DNA of 8,180 nt from positions 1-8,180 of the forward strand of contig JASEHM010000034.1 in the NCBI GenBank assembly GCA_030018895.1, given 5' to 3'. Of the stretch, positions 5,336 to 8,180 are shown in pieces (positions within the stretch are counted from its first letter, which is position 1; each line of letters starts with the position of its first letter). A program made the position numbers and the translations under genes. The notes beneath the pieces were generated by a model. The model was not told where the DNA came from and did not search any database. It saw only the letters and a list, made by a program, of their open reading frames with translations. The stretch is from Candidatus Omnitrophota bacterium. Its GTDB lineage: Bacteria > Omnitrophota > Gorgyraeia > Gygaellales > Profunditerraquicolaceae.

Positions 5336-5354
5336 ATTGGTTGTGAAAACCAAT
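5336..5354 (+). promoter_or_regulatory. Dyad at the predicted transcription start of the EF-G-like gene
   Basis: ATTGGTT (5336-5342) and AACCAAT (5348-5354) form a perfect 7-bp inverted repeat with a 5-nt GTGAA spacer. It spans the expected +1 of the upstream promoter, a position suited either to a repressor site or to a stabilising 5'-terminal mRNA hairpin. Which of these applies cannot be decided from sequence. Confidence 0.4.
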
Positions 5355-5381
5355 ATTTAATTGACCTTGGCACTATGCAAT

Positions 5382-7340
5382 ATGGATGCTAAAAACAAAA
5401 GAAGCTTTATTCTTTTGGGCCATGCTCAGTCAGGAAAGACTTCTCTTGCTGAGGCCTTGTTGTTTTTTTGTAAGATGACTTCCCGCAGGGGCACGATTGC
5501 CGAAGGGACAACTGTAAGCGATTATAGTTTTGATGAGATAGAAAGAAAAAGCTCTATAAATTCAGGTTTCTTATATTGCAATTATAAAGATATAAGAATC
5601 CAGATTATTGACGCGCCGGGTTATGCTGATTTTTTTGGAGAGGTTGTCTCTGGGATGCGCGCAGTAGACAGCGCTGTTTTAGTTGTAGACGGCGCCTCGG
5701 GTATAGAGGCAGGAACTGAGCGCGCCTGGCAGATTTTAGAAGAGGCAGGCCTGCCATGCCTGATATTTATAAATAAAACCGACAAAGAAGATATAGATAT
5801 AAAAAAAGTTTTATCTGACATACAAAAGGCGTTTTCTAAAAAGGCGCTTTTGATAGAATCTTTGGAGGAGCCGGATTTAATTGAGGCGGTTGCTGAAAGC
5901 GATGACCAGCTTTTGGAAAAATACTTAGAAGGCGCAAAATTGTCTTGCGCTGATATTGTTGCTGGCCTTGCGTCTGCAGCGCTCAAAAGAAAAGTTTTTC
6001 CGGTTTTAATAGGTTCTGCTTTAACGGATAAAGGAATCCCGCAGATTTTAGACGCGATTATAAAATATTTACCTAATCCCTTACAACGGATAAAGATAAC
6101 AGGGGCTAATCTTGTTAAACCAGAAGAAAAGAAAGAAATAGTTTGCAAAGAGGATGCTCCGTTTTGTGCGTTTGTTTTTAAGTCAATATCCGATCCTTAC
6201 GTGGGCCAGCTTACATTCTTAAGGGTTTTTTCAGGCACGCTTCTATCTAACACGGGCTTTTATAATGTAAATAAAAAGATTAAAGAGAGAATCGGGGGTA
6301 TTCATTTATTACAGGGAAAAGAGCAGAAGCCAATTGATTCTGCTTCTTGCGGCGATATTATAGCGCTTGCCAAGTTAAAAGAGACAGTTACCTCTGATTC
6401 TCTTTCTGATGAAAAGATGGATTGTCTGATTGAGCCGATAATTTTTCCGGAGCCGGTGATTTCAGCGTCAGTAAAGCCAAAATCACGGCATGACGAAGAA
6501 AAAATTTCTGAGGCCTTAAGCAAATTGTCTGATGAGGATCCTACATTTAAAGCGAGCGTGGGTAAGGAGACCCATGAGCTTATTATTTCTGGATTAGGGG
6601 ATTTACATTTATCAGTAATGGTTGGCCGCATGAAAAAAAGGTTTAATGTAGAAGTAGAATTAGGTACTCCTAAGGTTTCCTATAAAGAAACAATTACAAA
6701 GAGAGTTAAGGTTCAAGGTAAACATAAACGTCAATCAGGCGGCCATGGCCAGTATGGCGATGTTTGGATTGAGGTTGAACCTTTAGAAAAAGGCAAAGGA
6801 TTTGAATTTGTGAATAAGGTTGTTGGCGGGGCAATCCCTCGTAATTTTATTCCTTCAGTTGAAAAAGGCGTTATACAGGCTATGCTGCAGGGCGCAGTTG
6901 CCGGATATCCAATAGTAGACCTTAGAGTAACCTTGTGTGATGGCTCTTACCATGAAGTTGATTCTTCTGATATGGCTTTTCAAATTGCCGGAGGAATGGC
7001 CCTAAGGAAGGCGGTAAATGAAGCAGGGGCGGTATTACTTGAACCAATAATGGACATCGAGGTGGTAATCCCTGAAGAGTTTTTAGGCGCGATATCCGGG
7101 GATATAAATTCCCGGCGCGGCCGGATTATGGGTATGGAGATAAAAGGTTTTACCCAGATTGCAAAAGCACAAGTTCCTCAATCAGAGATGTTTGCCTACG
7201 CTAATGACCTGCGCTCCCTTACTGGCGGAAGAGGCGCATACACAATGCATTTTTCTCATTATGAGCAGGTTCCGCATAAAATCGCCTCTGGTATTATAAG
7301 CCAATATCAGGCAACCAAAAAAACAGAAGAGGAAGCCTAA
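5382..7340 (+). CDS. fusA2: Elongation factor G-like GTPase (EF-G paralogue, FusA2 type)
   Basis: This 652-residue translational GTPase has the full EF-G domain order and would act on the ribosome. G domain: G1 GHAQSGKT (13-20), switch I ERKSSI (54-59) where EF-G has ERGITI, G3 DAPGY (77-81) where EF-G has DTPGH, G4 NKTD (131-134), and G5 GSAL (211-214). The catalytic switch II histidine is therefore Tyr81. Domain II starts near 260 (FCAFVFKSISDPYVG) and domain III near 355-425. Domain IV is well kept (GKHKRQSGGHGQYGD, IPSVEKG, and tip YHEVDSSDMAF with H524). Domain V runs from about 553 to 630 and ends in the TGGRGAYTM and FSHYEQVP motifs. It is about 40 residues shorter than typical EF-G. 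These traits fit the EF-G-like paralogue group and not the housekeeping factor. ATG 5382 gives the normal distance to G1. TTG 5361 and 5367 are in-frame alternatives, and none has a clear Shine-Dalgarno. The gene-symbol use is informal. A YchF-like gene follows after 70 nt. Confidence 0.9.
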   Translation: MDAKNKRSFILLGHAQSGKTSLAEALLFFCKMTSRRGTIAEGTTVSDYSFDEIERKSSINSGFLYCNYKDIRIQIIDAPGYADFFGEVVSGMRAVDSAVLVVDGASGIEAGTERAWQILEEAGLPCLIFINKTDKEDIDIKKVLSDIQKAFSKKALLIESLEEPDLIEAVAESDDQLLEKYLEGAKLSCADIVAGLASAALKRKVFPVLIGSALTDKGIPQILDAIIKYLPNPLQRIKITGANLVKPEEKKEIVCKEDAPFCAFVFKSISDPYVGQLTFLRVFSGTLLSNTGFYNVNKKIKERIGGIHLLQGKEQKPIDSASCGDIIALAKLKETVTSDSLSDEKMDCLIEPIIFPEPVISASVKPKSRHDEEKISEALSKLSDEDPTFKASVGKETHELIISGLGDLHLSVMVGRMKKRFNVEVELGTPKVSYKETITKRVKVQGKHKRQSGGHGQYGDVWIEVEPLEKGKGFEFVNKVVGGAIPRNFIPSVEKGVIQAMLQGAVAGYPIVDLRVTLCDGSYHEVDSSDMAFQIAGGMALRKAVNEAGAVLLEPIMDIEVVIPEEFLGAISGDINSRRGRIMGMEIKGFTQIAKAQVPQSEMFAYANDLRSLTGGRGAYTMHFSHYEQVPHKIASGIISQYQATKKTEEEA

Positions 7341-7410
7341 TTTAAAACTGCATTGCAAAGCGTTAGTTAACCAGAGAGGGCTCTAAAACTACAAGAAAGG
7401 AAAAAACAAA

Positions 7411-8112
7411 ATGAAGATATCTTTATATTCTATATCTCAGATACCTGGGGGTAAACAAAATGTTAAAGATCAGCGCCTTGATCAAGTGGATAGTTTAGTA
7501 AAGGCTAAAAAAAAGACTTATGTTCAGGTTGAATTAGTCTCTTATGATGCCGCTCTAGAGGCGGATGCAATATTGATATTGAACGGTTCCCAGCAAGACC
7601 TAATTTTAAAAGACCTGGAATTTATAGAAACCCGTCTTAGCCGTGTTGAGCAGGAGCAGGAAAAGGTGTTATTGAACAAATTAAAAACTCTTTTAGAAAA
7701 AGAAGAATTTGTTTTTAGCGCAAGCTTAAGTTCCGAAGAAAAACGTTTGATCTTCGGATATGGCCTTCTTACTAAAAAGCCTATTATAGTTGCTCAGCCG
7801 CAGGAATTGGATGACTTGAATAATTTATTATTGAGGGTACTTAAAGAAAGCGGTTTTATTAGTTTTTTTACTGCCGGTGAAAAAGAAACACGCGCCTGGT
7901 TAATTAAGCAGGGAATAAGCGCATGGGAAGCAGCAGGGGCAATACATTCTGATATTCAAAGAGGTTTTATCCGCGCAGAGATTATCAGCTTTTCGGATTT
8001 TATTCAAGCAGGCGGTGAAACCGGCGCCAAACAGCAAGGAAAAATGCGCCTGGAGCAAAAAGATTATATAATGCAGGATACGGATTTAACCAATTTTCGG
8101 TTTAATAAATAG
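7411..8112 (+). CDS. Shortened YchF/Ola1-like protein with TGS domain but no nucleotide-binding motifs
   Basis: The C-terminal 84 residues (150-233), from FFTAGEKETRAW through AAGAIHSDIQRGFIRAE to GKMRLEQKDYIMQD and FRFNK, are an unmistakable YchF-type TGS domain (DUF933). Upstream, DQRLDQVDSLVKAKK (20-34) matches the DPRLDQLAEIVKP segment of YchF. Residues about 60-100 match its helical coiled-coil insertion, and LSSEEKRLIFGYGLLTKKPIIVA its strand before N..E. Missing are the N-terminal P-loop (GLPNVGKST), the DIAGLVKGAS switch region, and about 60 residues after NVNE including the last G motif. The protein is 233 residues against about 360 for YchF. The reading frame is intact and well conserved at its C-terminus, so it looks like a functional non-NTPase paralogue and not a decayed gene. 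ATG 7411 has AAGGA 9 nt upstream. It probably shares the EF-G-like gene's transcript. Confidence 0.85.
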   Translation: MKISLYSISQIPGGKQNVKDQRLDQVDSLVKAKKKTYVQVELVSYDAALEADAILILNGSQQDLILKDLEFIETRLSRVEQEQEKVLLNKLKTLLEKEEFVFSASLSSEEKRLIFGYGLLTKKPIIVAQPQELDDLNNLLLRVLKESGFISFFTAGEKETRAWLIKQGISAWEAAGAIHSDIQRGFIRAEIISFSDFIQAGGETGAKQQGKMRLEQKDYIMQDTDLTNFRFNK

Positions 8113-8128
8113 TTAACACTAGTTCTAA

Positions 8129-8180
8129 ATCACTCGTGTCCAAATTAGACGTTACTTATCGACGCGAAATGTATTTTGAG
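8129..8180. repeat. Second, truncated copy of the MITE-like repeat (same orientation as 5086)
   Basis: It matches 5086-5138 up to the end of the window, with one net deletion in the inverted-repeat stretch (TGTCCAAATTAG here, TGTCCACAATTAG there). It starts 16 nt after the stop of the YchF-like gene. With the copy at 5086 it brackets the EF-G-like/YchF-like gene pair in direct orientation. The rest of the copy lies outside the window. Confidence 0.85.

Noticed and set aside
5621..6148. Minus-strand 175-codon frame inside the EF-G-like gene
   Set aside because: It is antisense to a strongly conserved GTPase domain, is Ser/Ile-rich as expected for a reverse-strand shadow, and has no recognisable domain.
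7373..7384. AGAG-AGGG-CTCT hairpin between the EF-G-like and YchF-like genes
   Set aside because: A 4-bp stem with no T tract is too weak to call a terminator or regulatory structure.

Overview
The window looks like chromosomal DNA of an uncultured, low-to-moderate GC, probably anaerobic bacterium. My best guess is a Candidatus Omnitrophota (OP3)-type genome. The guess rests on one exported small protein whose mature N-terminus carries the TYYPSPYGSYRQLQ motif followed by a VGIGT..P motif, a combination I associate from memory with that phylum, and on the many short palindromic repeats between genes. It is an inference and not a placement. All seven supported genes lie on the plus strand. I saw no tRNA, rRNA, CRISPR array or transposase gene.

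Layout. Positions 1-303 are non-coding: a 56-bp repeat, two small palindromes, a candidate promoter (perfect TTGACA at 168), a strong Shine-Dalgarno-like GGAGGG with no normal start codon after it, and a textbook intrinsic terminator (260-295) ending 8 nt before the first gene. Positions 304-3468 are a tight three-gene operon with overlapping ends: two diverged D-Ala-D-Ala-ligase-like ATP-grasp enzymes, then a lysine 2,3-aminomutase (KamA). The aminomutase keeps its iron-sulfur cysteines, its PLP lysine and both aspartates that recognise lysine. The natural reading is a pathway that makes beta-lysine and joins it, or a related amino acid, by ATP-dependent amide bonds. The product is unknown.

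After a 264-nt spacer holding a 21-bp tandem array inside a large palindrome, positions 3733-4792 encode two small exported proteins, one ending in a six-cysteine region and one in a short coiled coil. Positions 4793-5381 are a gene-free block full of REP-like palindromes and a MITE-like element.

Positions 5382-8112 hold two adjacent translation-factor-like genes. The first is an EF-G-like GTPase in which the catalytic switch II histidine is Tyr. The second is a shortened YchF/Ola1 relative that has lost its nucleotide-binding motifs but keeps the C-terminal TGS domain. The window ends inside a second copy of the repeat found at 5086.

The two most interesting systems are the ligase-ligase-KamA operon with its possible attenuator leader, and the EF-G-like plus nucleotide-binding-deficient YchF pair.
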